A stretch of 25,000 nt of DNA from Prorocentrum cordatum. Lineage: Eukaryota; Sar; Dinophyceae; Prorocentrales; Prorocentraceae. Position numbers and translations under genes: made by a program. The stretch's first letter is position 1. The number at the start of each line of letters is the position of its first letter. Location of the stretch: the NCBI GenBank assembly GCA_963575745.1, contig CAUYUJ010009524.1, positions 289,135 to 314,134 on the forward strand, given 5' to 3'. Positions 11,393 through 19,908 of the stretch are shown piece after piece. The notes below the pieces were generated by a model that did no database searches, had not been told where the DNA came from, and saw only the letters and a list, made by a program, of their open reading frames with translations.

Positions 11393-11659
11393 TCCTTCTC
11401 CTCCTCCTCCTCCTCCTCCTCCTCCTCCTTCTCCTCCCCCTCCTCCTTCTCCGCCCGCCCGCCCGCCCCGCACCCGGAGGCGAGCGCCAGCCCTCCTGCC
11501 AAGGGCAAGCAGCGCAAGCGCAGCCCTAGCAAGGAGCGCCAGAAGCGCAGAAGTCCCAGCAGGTGCGCTCCCTCCCCTCGCAGGTCTCATTTCGACTCCT
11601 CCGACTCGATTCGATTCCATTTCGGTTCGATTCCGCTTCGATTTCGGATTCCGAAGTGA
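11393..11659 (+). CDS. Possible exon with Arg/Ser-rich segment (partial)
   Basis: One plus frame is open from just after a TGA at 11390 to a TGA at 11657-11659 and has no ATG. It begins with poly-Ser coded by a (TCC)n tract and continues through a Pro/Ala stretch. It then reads KGKQRKRSPSKERQKRRSPS from 11501, a basic Arg/Ser (RS) pattern like that of splicing-related proteins. A donor-like AG|GTGCGC at 11561-11566 closely follows the RS motif. The (CTC)n tract upstream could serve as a polypyrimidine tract before an acceptor, in which case the coding part is only about 11480-11562. RS composition alone does not name a protein, and no RNA-binding domain is visible nearby. Two similar patches occur at 15008 and 24607 on the same strand. 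Confidence 0.35.
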   Translation, partial: SFSSSSSSSSSSFSSPSSFSARPPAPHPEASASPPAKGKQRKRSPSKERQKRRSPSRCAPSPRRSHFDSSDSIRFHFGSIPLRFRIPK

Positions 11660-12403
11660 ACTTCGGTTGCTCAGTAGAGGCCTCGCAGGCCTGCCAATCT
11701 CCGCCCAGTGCACTTCTCCCGACCCGACTTGCCGATTTCCGCCGATCCGATTCGTGTCGATCACCGAGCCGACCTGCCGACTCGACTCTGGGTTCCTCTG
11801 CCTCCTCGCGTGCTGTTGAAGGCGTGCCTGGCCCAACCAAGGTCTTCGACGACGTGTGTGTTGCCAATCTCGGCGTCGTTCCTCGACGTGGGCCTCCGGG
11901 GCACGTGAGCAGGCCCCAGGACCACCAAGACCGGATCCGGGCCGAGACGCCGGCCCGGGGTCGGGCCCTCTGGAGAGTCGTGTGGGCGGATGTCCGGGCG
12001 GGTGTCTCCAGGTGTCGCCTCGTGTTGGATCCCTTGGCATCGCTCGGGCGTGTGCATTTTTCCTTCGGCGAGGACCATCGAGGAACATCTTTGATCATTT
12101 CGCGAAAAAAAAACACGCACGAGACCGCAAAAAAAAACACAGGGAATGGACGTCGGAGCGATGGCCAGATCCCCTGCGGCCCTCTGGTCTTCGTGAGGGG
12201 TGCCCCGGAAGCCGCAGGGGTCTCCCTGGAGAGAGAGTTTGGGGGCGCCCTGGCCCCTGGGAGCTGCTGTGCAGAGCGCGGCCTCCCCCATCCCCCTGGC
12301 CGCTGCGGCCTCCGGTCTACAGTCAAGCAGGGTCGCAATGATGCGCCCCTGCAGTTGCAGGGGGTCGTCTGGGGATCGCTCCTCCTTCCCCCCCTTCAGT
12401 CAG
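11660..12403. other. GC-rich unique DNA, no supported gene
   Basis: Long open frames exist here on both strands, as expected in GC-rich DNA, but none has a recognisable motif. Bases 11580-11790 contain degenerate TTCGATTCCG-like repeats and the inverted repeat TTCGGA-T-TCCGAA (11643-11655). Two A9 runs in near-identical contexts lie around 12105 and 12130. I see nothing I would annotate as coding. Confidence 0.4.
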
Positions 12404-12584
12404 TATCGTTTATCCGACCCCCATCCCCATCCTCATCCCCTTCGGGACCCCCACCAAATTACCACCCCAGTTGGGATACACCCCCCGAAACCCGAAGGGG
12501 ACGGCTTATATCCCCATCTGGGGGGGTACATCGGCCAGTGGGGCCCAGGCCACGCCACTGGGGATGGGGATCGGATCAACGATA
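12404..12584. mobile_element. MITE-like element, about 181 bp, with 27-bp terminal inverted repeats
   Basis: The left arm 12404-12430 begins TATCGTTTATCCGA and runs into CCCCCATCCCCAT. The right arm, ending at 12584, reads in reverse complement TATCGTTGATCCGATCCCCA, so the arms agree except for about two substitutions and one indel. Further inverted pairs lie inside: CCCCTTCGGG near 12440 with CCCGAAGGGG near 12490, and CCAGTGGGGC near 12535 with GCCACTGG near 12555. The element can therefore fold on itself. It has no coding capacity. I could not identify a clear target-site duplication. The size and structure fit a non-autonomous DNA transposon of unknown family. Confidence 0.55.
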
Positions 12585-12960
12585 CTCATGATTCAGCCCG
12601 CCTCCCCCTCCCTCCTCCTCCCTCCTCCACCTTTGTTTTTTGTTTTTGGGGGGGCAGCATCTGCACGGCCACTGCCAGTTTTGCGAACACCAGCCCAGAG
12701 GCGCAGCTGGAGCAGCACTGAACCTCCTTCGCGCACTGGTGCAACTCGCTGGCGTTCAGGCCGAATACCGAAAACCGAGCCCACAAGCCGAGCGACAGCA
12801 CGATCTCGACGGCAGCCACATTCACTACGCGTGCACGCTGTACTAGGAAGCCCCGATGCCGAGAAAAAAATAATGCCACCGCGGGCGCACGAATCCATAG
12901 GCAAGGAAAGCAAACAGTCAAGAAAGAAACGATCCAACCAGCACAGACAACTTTACGACG
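12585..12960. other. Unique DNA, no supported gene
   Basis: GC-rich sequence with a pyrimidine-rich stretch at 12600-12640. It could contain the 3' untranslated region of the minus-strand retrocopy that ends at 12961, but no clear poly(A) remnant is visible on that strand. Confidence 0.35.
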
Positions 12961-13843
12961 TTAAGCGAAGAGGAGACCCTCGCCAGGGTCTGGCGGCAGC
13001 CCTCGCGGCACCCAGGTAGCCCCAGGAACGGGAAGAACCACGGCTTCAACCTCTTGAACTTGATCGTCAGGCAGGGCTCCAGCAACAGCATCATCGGCCA
13101 GCGGCCCCTCGCACGCCTCCGAGGGCGGAGCGGGGTCCTCCCGCGCCGCAGGGGAAGGCCCCCTAAACCCTCCCCAGGTGGCGATGGGAGACTGCAGAAT
13201 TGTAGCTGATGGCGCCTGGAGTTCCCGCTGCTCGAACTGATATGGCACCTCGGGCGGGGCGGGGGTCGTGGCATGGAGCTCCTCCTGTTTCACGAGCGTT
13301 GCCGAGGAATGGTCGATGGCACCGCATGTGAATCCCACAGGCGGGCCGCGTGGAAGTCGCCCTCACCAGCGGCTCCCAAGGCCCCGAACCAGGGATGAAG
13401 ACATGCTCGTTCGCCTCATCCGTGTCACGGTACACGAAGGACCTACGTGCCCACACCGGGCACGAAGGCGGGAGCCTCCGCGCGAAGCCCACCTGCGAGG
13501 GCGTGGCGCCCTGGAGGAGAGCTCCCAGAGAGGGTGCCAAAGCCAGCACGCGGTCGACGAGCTCGACGTCGCCCAGGATCAAGCTCGAAGAGTCCATGAC
13601 CTAGGTGTGGCGTGCCAGCAGGGCTGCGAACTCGGTCTCGAGCCGTCGCACGAGGAGATCTGCAGACAGTCGTGGATGAAGGCGACGAGCACGACGATCT
13701 GAAGCAGAAGAAAAAACAGAAGCGCCCACTCTGGGCGCCATCCCGTGCCATCTCAAGCAACCTCCCAGCAGCTGACTCCATGAGCAGAATACATTGAGTC
13801 AATAAGTTGGGGGTGAAGCGGCCTGAGCCAAAATGGCTACGAC
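12961..13843 (-). pseudogene. Spliced-leader-tagged, frameshifted retrocopy of an unknown gene
   Basis: Reading the minus strand downwards from a spliced-leader relic at 13843-13822, an ATG at 13781 opens a frame starting MESAAGRLLEMARDGAQSGR. The best continuation moves to other frames: a hydrophobic stretch, then an Arg/Leu-rich segment ending in a stop. A new open frame follows from 13597 (MDSSSLILGDVELVDRVLAL), and after another shift near 13340 a frame runs to the TAA at 12961-12963. The pieces have natural amino-acid composition, including amphipathic leucine-rich stretches and a Pro/Ala-rich C-terminal part. The layout fits a reverse-transcribed, reinserted mRNA that has since decayed. 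I have an unverified impression that similar proteins recur in dinoflagellate genomes, possibly as part of a retroelement, but I recognise no domain. Confidence 0.5.
13822..13843 (-). other. Relic dinoflagellate spliced leader
   Basis: On the minus strand the sequence reads GTCGTAGCCATTTTGGCTCA followed by GG. The dinoflagellate spliced leader, which is trans-spliced to nuclear mRNAs, is DCCGTAGCCATTTTGGCTCAAG. They agree at 20 of 22 positions, with changes at leader positions 2 and 21. The next bases are GC rather than the GT donor of a spliced-leader RNA gene, and protein-like reading frames follow, so a leader retained in a retroposed mRNA fits better than an SL RNA gene. Confidence 0.8.
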
Positions 13844-13965
13844 CCTCCTCCTCCACCTCCTGCCTTTTCCCTCGTCCTCCTCCACCTCCTGCCTCGTTCA
13901 TCCTCCTCCTCCTCCTCCTCTTCCTCTTCCTCCTACTCTCCTCTTCGTCCCTCCTCCTCAGCGTG
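13844..13965. repeat. (CTC)n polypyrimidine tract
   Basis: Imperfect CCT/CTC triplet repeats start immediately next to the spliced-leader relic, which places a purine-rich (GAG)n tract directly upstream of the relic on its own strand. Frames through it are low-complexity and not called as genes. Confidence 0.85.
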
Positions 13966-15007
13966 CAGGCTATATGACATCGACCACTTGTGTATCGTGC
14001 ACTGACTTTGTGTTGTTTGGTGGCGTTGTGCTGTTCCCCCCGCCTCCCAGGCGTACCGGGTGCGACAGACGGGCTCCCTGCCCTCGGAGTGTGAGGGGCA
14101 GGCGCATCCTGAGGGTCCACGCGGTTTGAGGGTCCTCGCGCCGTCCCGCGGCCTCCCTTCCCCTCGCCCCGCGCCTGCCCGCGCCCCTGTGCCTGACTTC
14201 GCCACGGTCGAGCCCCGCCGCTTGCTCTGCCGCTTGTTGGCCCCAACTCGCCGGCGGCCAACGAGTGTGCGGGGCAGGCGCTCCCAGACGGGGTGCGCCG
14301 GGCTGGCCTGTGTACCACGCCGGGTAGACCGAGGGCCAGCAGCGCAGCCTGGGACCCAAGATTCTCTCGAGGGCAGGAACGGGATGCGAGAGCCGAGAGG
14401 GGCGCGCCAGGGGAAAGCACCAGGGCCCAGCTTGGGCAAGAGCCGCTGGTCGCAGAAGTCCCAGAACTGCGTCGGAGGAGGGGGGGCGATCAAGGAGGAG
14501 ATCTCAACTCGAGGTGCACCTGTCTTGGAGGGCCGAATTCTGCCCCCTTCTGGAGGATCAACATGTGGGGCATATGCCCAAAACCGTTTTCATTCTCTGG
14601 CCACGAGCGCGTACAGACACATGGGGCGTCGTTACGTCTGTAGAGACATTCTGGGTGGATGCGTCCATGGACAACGCAGCCGTTGCGTTCAGCGCAGTGC
14701 AGAGTCGGAGAAGGGGTATCCCGAACTTCTTATTAATCAACCGGGGGGTGACAAACGTGAAAACGCGGCGCGGCCACCACCACCCGGCACCACCCCCGCG
14801 CCCCAGCGGGGAAGGGAAGTAACCCCAGACCCCCCCTGGCACCCCCGCGGACGCGCCGCGGCCAACCCCCCCGGGCACTCCAAGGGGGGGGCGATTATTA
14901 AGCGATCCAGGGTAGATGCGGCTACGGTCTTTGCCTGTCCTACAGCAGGTCGCACGCGGTGCTCCAACCCCAGTCCCACGGGGGAAGGCGCGCGCGGCCG
15001 CGGCGCC
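13966..15007. other. GC-rich unique DNA, no supported gene
   Basis: Several frames of 100-350 codons are open on both strands, but all read as Arg/Gly/Pro/Ala-rich sequence typical of unselected GC-rich DNA. The stretch 14750-14890 is rich in C runs, with a matching G run at 14884-14891. A strong acceptor-like pyrimidine tract ending in CAG lies at 14930-14948, just before the Arg/Ser patch. Confidence 0.4.
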
Positions 15008-15124
15008 GCCAGGCGTGCCGAGCGCAAGCGGAGCCGCAGCCGGCGCCACAGCGGCGCCAGGGGCGCCAGGCGCAGCCGGAGTCGCAGGCGGGGGTCGCAT
15101 CGAGGATCGAGGATCGAATCTTGA
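15008..15124 (+). CDS. Possible exon with Arg/Ser-rich segment (partial)
   Basis: The plus frame ending in TGA at 15122-15124 reads a dense run of Arg-Ser and Arg-Arg dipeptides from 15008, including AERKRSRSRRHSGARGARRS. An acceptor-like sequence (TTGCCTGTCCTACAG, ending 14945) lies upstream in the expected direction, and AG|GC and AG|GT donor-like sites occur around 15090-15130. No RNA-binding domain is recognisable in any nearby frame. Known SR-type splicing factors carry tails of this kind, but the assignment rests on composition only. The segment is GC-rich and made of short direct repeats (GGCGCC/AGCCGC), so chance or repeat-driven RS coding is possible. Confidence 0.3.
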   Translation, partial: ARRAERKRSRSRRHSGARGARRSRSRRRGSHRGSRIES

Positions 15125-15200
15125 AGGTCTCCGACGATATCCCAGGCCTCCTGGATGGGGTCGGGGTATGTCGGAGTAGGTGGGGTCGGAGGATCACGCC

Positions 15201-15301
15201 GCATCGCCCATGCATCGGCGATGCGGCTCGTTGCGGAGCCCGAATTGCTGCACGCCGACGTCGCCGATGCACTGCGTGCGTCGCCGGTGCATCGCCGATG
15301 C
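15201..15301. repeat. Cluster of GCATCG-CGATGC palindromes
   Basis: GCATCG-G-CGATGC at 15212-15224 and its complement form GCATCG-C-CGATGC at 15289-15301 are each perfect inverted repeats around one central base. Between them lie further GTCGCCGATGCA-like copies (about 15260-15290). The cluster could form several alternative hairpins. No protein or RNA gene is apparent. Confidence 0.6.
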
Positions 15302-15705
15302 GCGACCCCATCTGGGAGGCCTGTGGATTTAACGTTTTCACCCAGCGGTTTTCCTCGATTTGGACCTCCTGGTCCCGTTGTCGGGCCCCATGGCTATCAG
15401 GAACGGATCTGGGGCGAAACTTTTGCCCTGGGGGAGGGGTCGGGATATTTGGGGCCGTGCAAAGAAACATTCAATCGTCGGATGTTTGGGGGTTGAACCC
15501 GTATTTCACGGCATTGTGATCTTCGCCTGCTTGGTCTTCTCCCTTGGGAAAGCAGCCACATTCCCACCACCACCGTCGCAGCCCGTGCCTTTGCAGCGCC
15601 TGCTCCCCGGCAGTCGTGATCGAGCCGGCTTGGACTGGCTTGGATGATTGCGAAGGCCTTACGGCCGGTGCCGCCGACCCTGAGAACGACGGAGATGAAA
15701 ACGAG
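15302..15705. other. Unique DNA, no supported gene
   Basis: GC-rich sequence between the palindrome cluster and the (GGA)n tract. The frames crossing it lack recognisable motifs. Confidence 0.35.
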
Positions 15706-15962
15706 GGGGGGGCAGGGGGAGGAGGATGAGTGCGAGGTGGAGGAAGGGTGGAGGAGGTGGATGAGGGAGGAGGAGGGGGGATAAGGATGTAGAGGAGAAG
15801 CAAGAGGAGGAGAAGGAGGCAGAGGAAAGCAGGAGGAGGGGAGCAGAGGGGGAGGAGGAGGAGGGGGAGGAGGAGAGGAGGAGGAGGAGGAGGAGGAGGA
15901 GGAGGAGGAGGAGGAGGAGGAGGAGGAGGGGGAGGAGGAGGAGGAGGAGGAAGAGGAGGAGG
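15706..15962. repeat. (GGA)n polypurine tract
   Basis: About 250 bp of almost pure purine, mostly GGA/GAG triplets. It has the opposite orientation to the (CTC)n tracts elsewhere in the window. Mirror-symmetric purine-pyrimidine DNA of this length can form triplex (H-DNA) structures. Minus-strand frames through it give poly-Ser and poly-Pro. Confidence 0.9.
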
Positions 15963-16615
15963 CCAGAGGCTTCCTTGGGACAGCCTGGGGCTCTCTGGAG
16001 GCCGTCTTGGGCCGTCCAGGGCTCCTCTTGCGCCGTCTCGAGGCACTCTTGGAGGCCTCCTGGGCAATGTGGGGCTGTCTTGGGACAGTTTGGGGGCCCC
16101 TTCGGAGCCTCTTGGGGCCTCTTGGGACTTCTTCGGGGCCTCCTGGGGGCCTCTGGGGCTGAGAGCTCGAAATGTCCGTTCGGGTCCTCCGTCTGGGCAC
16201 TCTCCTGGAGCCGTCTCGGGGGCCTCTTGGGCCGTCTTGGAGGCGTCTTGGGCCGTCTTGGGGCCCTCTTCGGCCGTTAGGGGACCCTCTTGGGGGCCCT
16301 TGGGCCGTCTCGGGGCGATCTTGGGGGCCTCTTGGGCCGTCTTGACGCGTCGGGAAGCGGAAGAGGCAAAAACACCAAAACTTGTCAAACACGTAATTAT
16401 GGGAAATCCATGAACTTTGCCTCTTGGGTCTCTCGTGGGAAAGCTCCTGGAGGCCTCTTAGGGCGCTTTGCAGGCCTCGTGGGCCGTCTGGAGGCCGTCT
16501 TGGACAGATCGTTCGGCGATTCGGGATTCTCTTGGACTGTCTTTGGGGCCTCTTGGGGCACTCTTGGCCAGTCTTGGGGCTTTTTGGGGCTCTGGGACTC
16601 CCAGGGGGGCGTCGT
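15963..16615. repeat. Degenerate GGCCTCTTGGGCCGTCTTGG-type repeat
   Basis: Variants of GGGGCCTCTTG and GGCCGTCTTGG recur every 15-21 bp. On the minus strand all frames are open or nearly so and read short proline-rich motifs such as PQDGPRR and KTAQEAP. Shared motifs in several frames point to DNA repetition rather than a conserved protein. An AT-rich insert interrupts the repeat at 16345-16425. Confidence 0.6.
16361..16425. repeat. 65-bp interruption bounded by 10-bp inverted repeats
   Basis: AAGAGGCAAA at 16361-16370 is the exact reverse complement of TTTGCCTCTT at 16416-16425. The 45 bases between are AT-rich and unlike the surrounding GGCCTCTTG repeat. It could be a very short insertion, or the right arm may simply be part of the host repeat (CCTCTTGG). 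Confidence 0.3.
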
Positions 16616-16619
16616 ATCT

Positions 16620-16672
16620 GACCCCCCCCGGGATCCCCCCCGGGATCCCCCCTGGGACCCCCCCCCCCAGCG
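16620..16672. repeat. C-run cluster with repeated CCCGGGATCCCC
   Basis: Four or more runs of at least five C alternate with GGGATC and GGGAC. On the minus strand these are closely spaced G runs, a pattern able to form a G-quadruplex. Confidence 0.6.
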
Positions 16673-16856
16673 GGGGAGGGATCGAAGGGAAGGGGCTTTC
16701 CTTTGGCTGGCGCGCTGAGGAGGTCCCTGGGAAAGGGGGGAGCTTCGACGAGCCCAGGGAAAGGGGGAGACAGAGAAAGGGGACGACAGAGACGACGACC
16801 AAACCAACAAATGACAAAAATGACGACTTGAACGGACAAGCCCCTCACACACGCCG

Positions 16857-16907
16857 ACAGGGTCGGCGGATCCTACAGGCTTGCGCCACAACATCCGCCG
16901 ACCCTGT
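16857..16907. repeat. Perfect 15-bp inverted repeat (hairpin), with a third copy downstream
   Basis: ACAGGGTCGGCGGAT at 16857-16871 is the exact reverse complement of ATCCGCCGACCCTGT at 16893-16907, with a 21-base loop. GGGTCGGCGGATC recurs in direct orientation at 17008-17020. There the match loosely continues (CTTGCG follows in both), making a longer direct repeat. The right arm runs into GTAAGT, a donor-like sequence. Confidence 0.65.
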
Positions 16908-17020
16908 AAGTTCCTATGGCGTGCCAGGTTGGGTGCCCTTCCCACACCTCGAGGGAGGCCCCGCCAGACCGCGGCAGGACAGATCTCACACGCCTGAGAC
17001 CCACAAGGGGTCGGCGGATC

Positions 17021-18159
17021 AAACCCTTGCGAATTTTGCAAGACAGCGTTGTTTTGCTTGCATCACCATGGCATGACTCCTACCTGGAGTCTGAGGCCGC
17101 ACCACTCCGCTACCAGGACTACATGTTCTGACGATGCAGCCTTGTTTCCCTCTTTCCGTGACCGCTCCTCTTCCCGCAGGCTCTTTTCTGTGCAATCGTT
17201 TGTTCCGACCGACTCGCGCGTCCGCCAGGTCCGAGACAGGTAACGCTTCCATTGTGAATATTGAAGTGGTTGGACGTTGTCACCCTTTCTTGGCCTGCGC
17301 GAGGCTCCTCGTAACAACGGCCAAATATCCTTCGAGGTTCTGGCCAGAGCGCATCCGAGATTGTTTGATGCCCAAACTCAGACATCCAACGTCTTGATAC
17401 ACATCAAGGCCGCGTTGTTTCACACTTTGTGGTCTCTGGTGACCCTCGCCGAGCCTTGAGGCCGTCACAGAGTGACTGGGCCCGAAGGAAGCCTTGCAGG
17501 CCCCCTGGAGGCAGCATTCTTTGATTTCCCATTGTTTGGTTGTAATATTCTAGTGCGCCCGCCTTTCCTGTCGTCAGAGCGCTCAAGACAGCCCGGAAGG
17601 CCCCCGAGATCGCGCGAAGCCGACAAGGGGAGCCCAAGATGTGTCAGCAGGACCCCTAAACGGCTTCGGCGGCAACATTAATCGATGTTCGAATCCTTTC
17701 ATATCCAGGTTCCTTCGACAATTCCCGCCACCGTGCCAGCCCAGCACCTTAGGGGAGTGCGCAGATTTTGAATGGAGGGCAAAGGCAAGTCTACGAGCGA
17801 CGCGCCTGCGTCCGCCGCAGCGTTGACTCAAGCGGCGCGCCCTATGTGTGCATGTGACTGTTCCGAGTACGACGGGGTACCATCGCACCTGAGGAACGGA
17901 ACACATCGTTCGATGGTATTTTTCTCTCATTCATGCTTTATCCGTCATCTATCTGTTCACACCTACAGTATGGACAGGTCATGGGGTGCTATCACACGCT
18001 TACGGCGTAGTATATAGTACGGCTTACCATGTCACTGACGATTTGGTAGTGGAGTTGGCTTCATCTTCATGTGGCTGGCTCTGACCCAAATGCCGGTACT
18101 CAACTGCACAATGGCGGAGTATTCTATGGTGATACATCCAATTGCGTTGGTTCCCCGTC
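17021..18159. other. Unique DNA of balanced composition, no supported gene
   Basis: Less GC-rich than 11400-16800. Small open frames occur on both strands without recognisable motifs. If the primer-binding-site-like sequence at 18160 is real, the sequence just upstream would be the end of a 5' long terminal repeat, but I could not find a second copy in the window to define it. Confidence 0.4.
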
Positions 18160-18175
18160 GGGGATCAGAGCCAGG
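18160..18175 (+). other. Possible tRNA-iMet primer-binding site of a copia-type element
   Basis: GGGGATCAGAGCCAGG matches TGGTATCAGAGCCAGG, the complement of the 3' end of plant-type initiator-Met tRNA, at 14 of 16 positions. It lies about 0.4 kb upstream of the Gag remnant and on the same strand, as expected. Against it, both mismatches fall in the TGGT end that should be best conserved, and an inverted copy of TCAGAGCCAG lies nearby at 18075-18084. Confidence 0.35.
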
Positions 18176-18579
18176 AAATTAGCCGACACGTGACATCACG
18201 ACGACCGACGGACACGTCAGTTTGCACGTGTTTGCCACGGTTCTTAGCCATTATGCCCCCAATTACCAACAAACAATTGGTAATACACTATCCTACCCCC
18301 ATCTCCTCGAGCGACAACTTACCACAGCGCGACCAGGCGCAACACCACAACGTGAACCTTACACCAAGTTGGAGGCTGACGGCCACGCCCACAACCACAT
18401 CGACAAACAAGGGTCACCATCTTTGGCATCATGTGGGTATGTTTTGGTTCAGCCGTAGGGCACACGCAAAGAGGAGTGGACGATACTCGCACTAGGCGCC
18501 ATCACTGGGATCTGGCTTGTAGCGAAATTGTTGGCGAAATTGTGCTCAATGTAATAAGTGGGGTTGTGACCCCACCACA

Positions 18580-19037
18580 ACAAGCCGCTGCTCTGCAGCG
18601 CGGCCTCGGAGGCCGAGCCAGGACGCTGTCATCAACTACGGGTTACTACGAGGTCTACGCACCGACGCCGTTACGAACATCATGTTCCTCCTCAGCACCA
18701 GATATGAACATCTCGCGGACGAGCGACAGCCGACATCAGGAACAGCCATCATCGACTTTAGAATCGATCGTAGTGAACGCATAGATTCGGTACTAGCCCG
18801 AGTCGACATAGCCAGATTGGAAGCGCATTCGGCTGGATTCAACATCCATAATTTCCAGATGTTCACGCTCCTGCTGTTTTGAGCCCTGGGAGTAGTTATC
18901 TTCTCACAGTTGTGACAAGCCCTCAATCACCAGATGCCCCGAAACCAACAACAATACGAGTGCTGGATCGAATGCGCAGCTCAGGACACTTAGCTGAGCG
19001 CGCTCCTGGAAACATTGGCGACGTCTTCTATCGTTGA
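18580..19037 (+). pseudogene. Broken Ty1/copia-type Gag fragment
   Basis: Plus-strand pieces in several frames line up as one degraded Gag. From about 18590 a frame reads ALQRGLGGRARTLSS. After a shift near 18650-18680 comes MFLLSTRYEHLADERQPTSG, then an ERIDSVLARVDIARLEAHSA stretch to 18882. An in-frame TGA then stands where Arg (CGA) would fit before ALGV. A further shifted frame at 18969-19037 reads GHLAERAPGNIGDVFY. Copia Gag proteins are short, helical, lack an obvious capsid signature and are often recognisable only by such segments. No zinc knuckle, protease, integrase or reverse transcriptase is visible downstream. The family call rests on my recognition of the pattern, not on a search. 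Confidence 0.45.
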
Positions 19038-19539
19038 GGATATTGCGCCAGTACGTCCCATGCGGACGTGAGCAACGCGCTGACGGCCACGCCGGGCAAG
19101 ATCTGGGCCGATCAGGAGCCAAACGAATCCACAACGTTCCTCGGCCAGGGAATTTGCAACGCACTAACAGCTGGCCCCAAAAATACCTGCTGGGGCCAAC
19201 GGCGGGCTGCCCATCAGCTGCGACCACCTTAGGATGCATCATAAAAGTATCCCAATTCACATTTGACTTAGGAGCCGACGCAGACACCGTCTGATCGATG
19301 GACCGACAGGTGTTGCTGCGATCGATTGGTCAGATTTGTCCGTTGGCGACGATCAAGCAGCAAAGTACCTATACATAGGCTATCATCATGCTAAACTCCG
19401 CTGGAGGCGACAGATGAAACAAAAGAACTGTCAGGAGGTTTGGACGGGCAGCACGACGTGCATTCCATCGAGAGGGTAAACACCGCGGCAAGGGTGGTAG
19501 GCGTATGCGCAGGTTGCACGGACGGGGAATGGCCACATT
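19038..19539. other. Unique DNA, no supported gene
   Basis: It directly follows the Gag remnant. A plus frame at 19034-19294 is open but shows no zinc knuckle or catalytic motif. It may be further decayed element sequence. Confidence 0.35.
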
Positions 19540-19600
19540 CCGCCTCCTCTTTCTCCTCCCCCTCCTTTTCTTCCTCCTCCTCTTCAACCTCCTCCTACGC
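19540..19600. repeat. (CCT)n polypyrimidine tract
   Basis: Short imperfect CCT/CTT triplet tract. The minus-strand frame across it is Lys/Arg-rich only because of the repeat. Confidence 0.75.
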
Positions 19601-19908
19601 CCCGTGAGCACACGCTGCTGCGAAAACAACTCCTTCTCGGCCTCCTTTTTCTGAGCCTCCTCCTTCTCGTCCGCATCCCCCGAACGCCCCCGCACCACGC
19701 GACGGCGACACCGAGACCGCCATTTCCGGAGGGGTTCGAACACCACCTGAGGCGTCGGAGGGGGAGGAGGGGAGGTGGGTGGAGCGTCGGGGCCATTCAA
19801 CCGTAGGTACGGTACGTACCGTATACGTAGTACTTATCAGTAGCGTTGTACACGCTGCACGCTAGTTCGTGATACTCTCCGGCTTAAGGCAGGCTGGTCT
19901 CGCCATGA

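Noticed and set aside
11141-12088. 315-codon minus-strand frame in GC-rich DNA
   Set aside because: It is composed of repeat-derived Gly/Glu and Arg/Pro runs and runs antisense to the better-supported RS patch. No domain is visible.
15397-16848. 483-codon minus-strand frame
   Set aside because: Most of it is poly-Ser from the (GGA)n tract plus proline-rich repeats from the GGCCTCTTG array. Overlapping frames share the same features, so DNA repetition explains it.
18434-18460. Second spliced-leader-like sequence (TTTTGGTTCAGCCGTAG)
   Set aside because: Only short parts resemble the leader, and they are in the wrong order and incomplete. Chance is sufficient.
19369-19800. Minus-strand Lys/Arg-rich frame resembling a basic nuclear protein
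   Set aside because: The basic run is produced by the (CCT)n tract read from the other strand; nothing else supports a gene.
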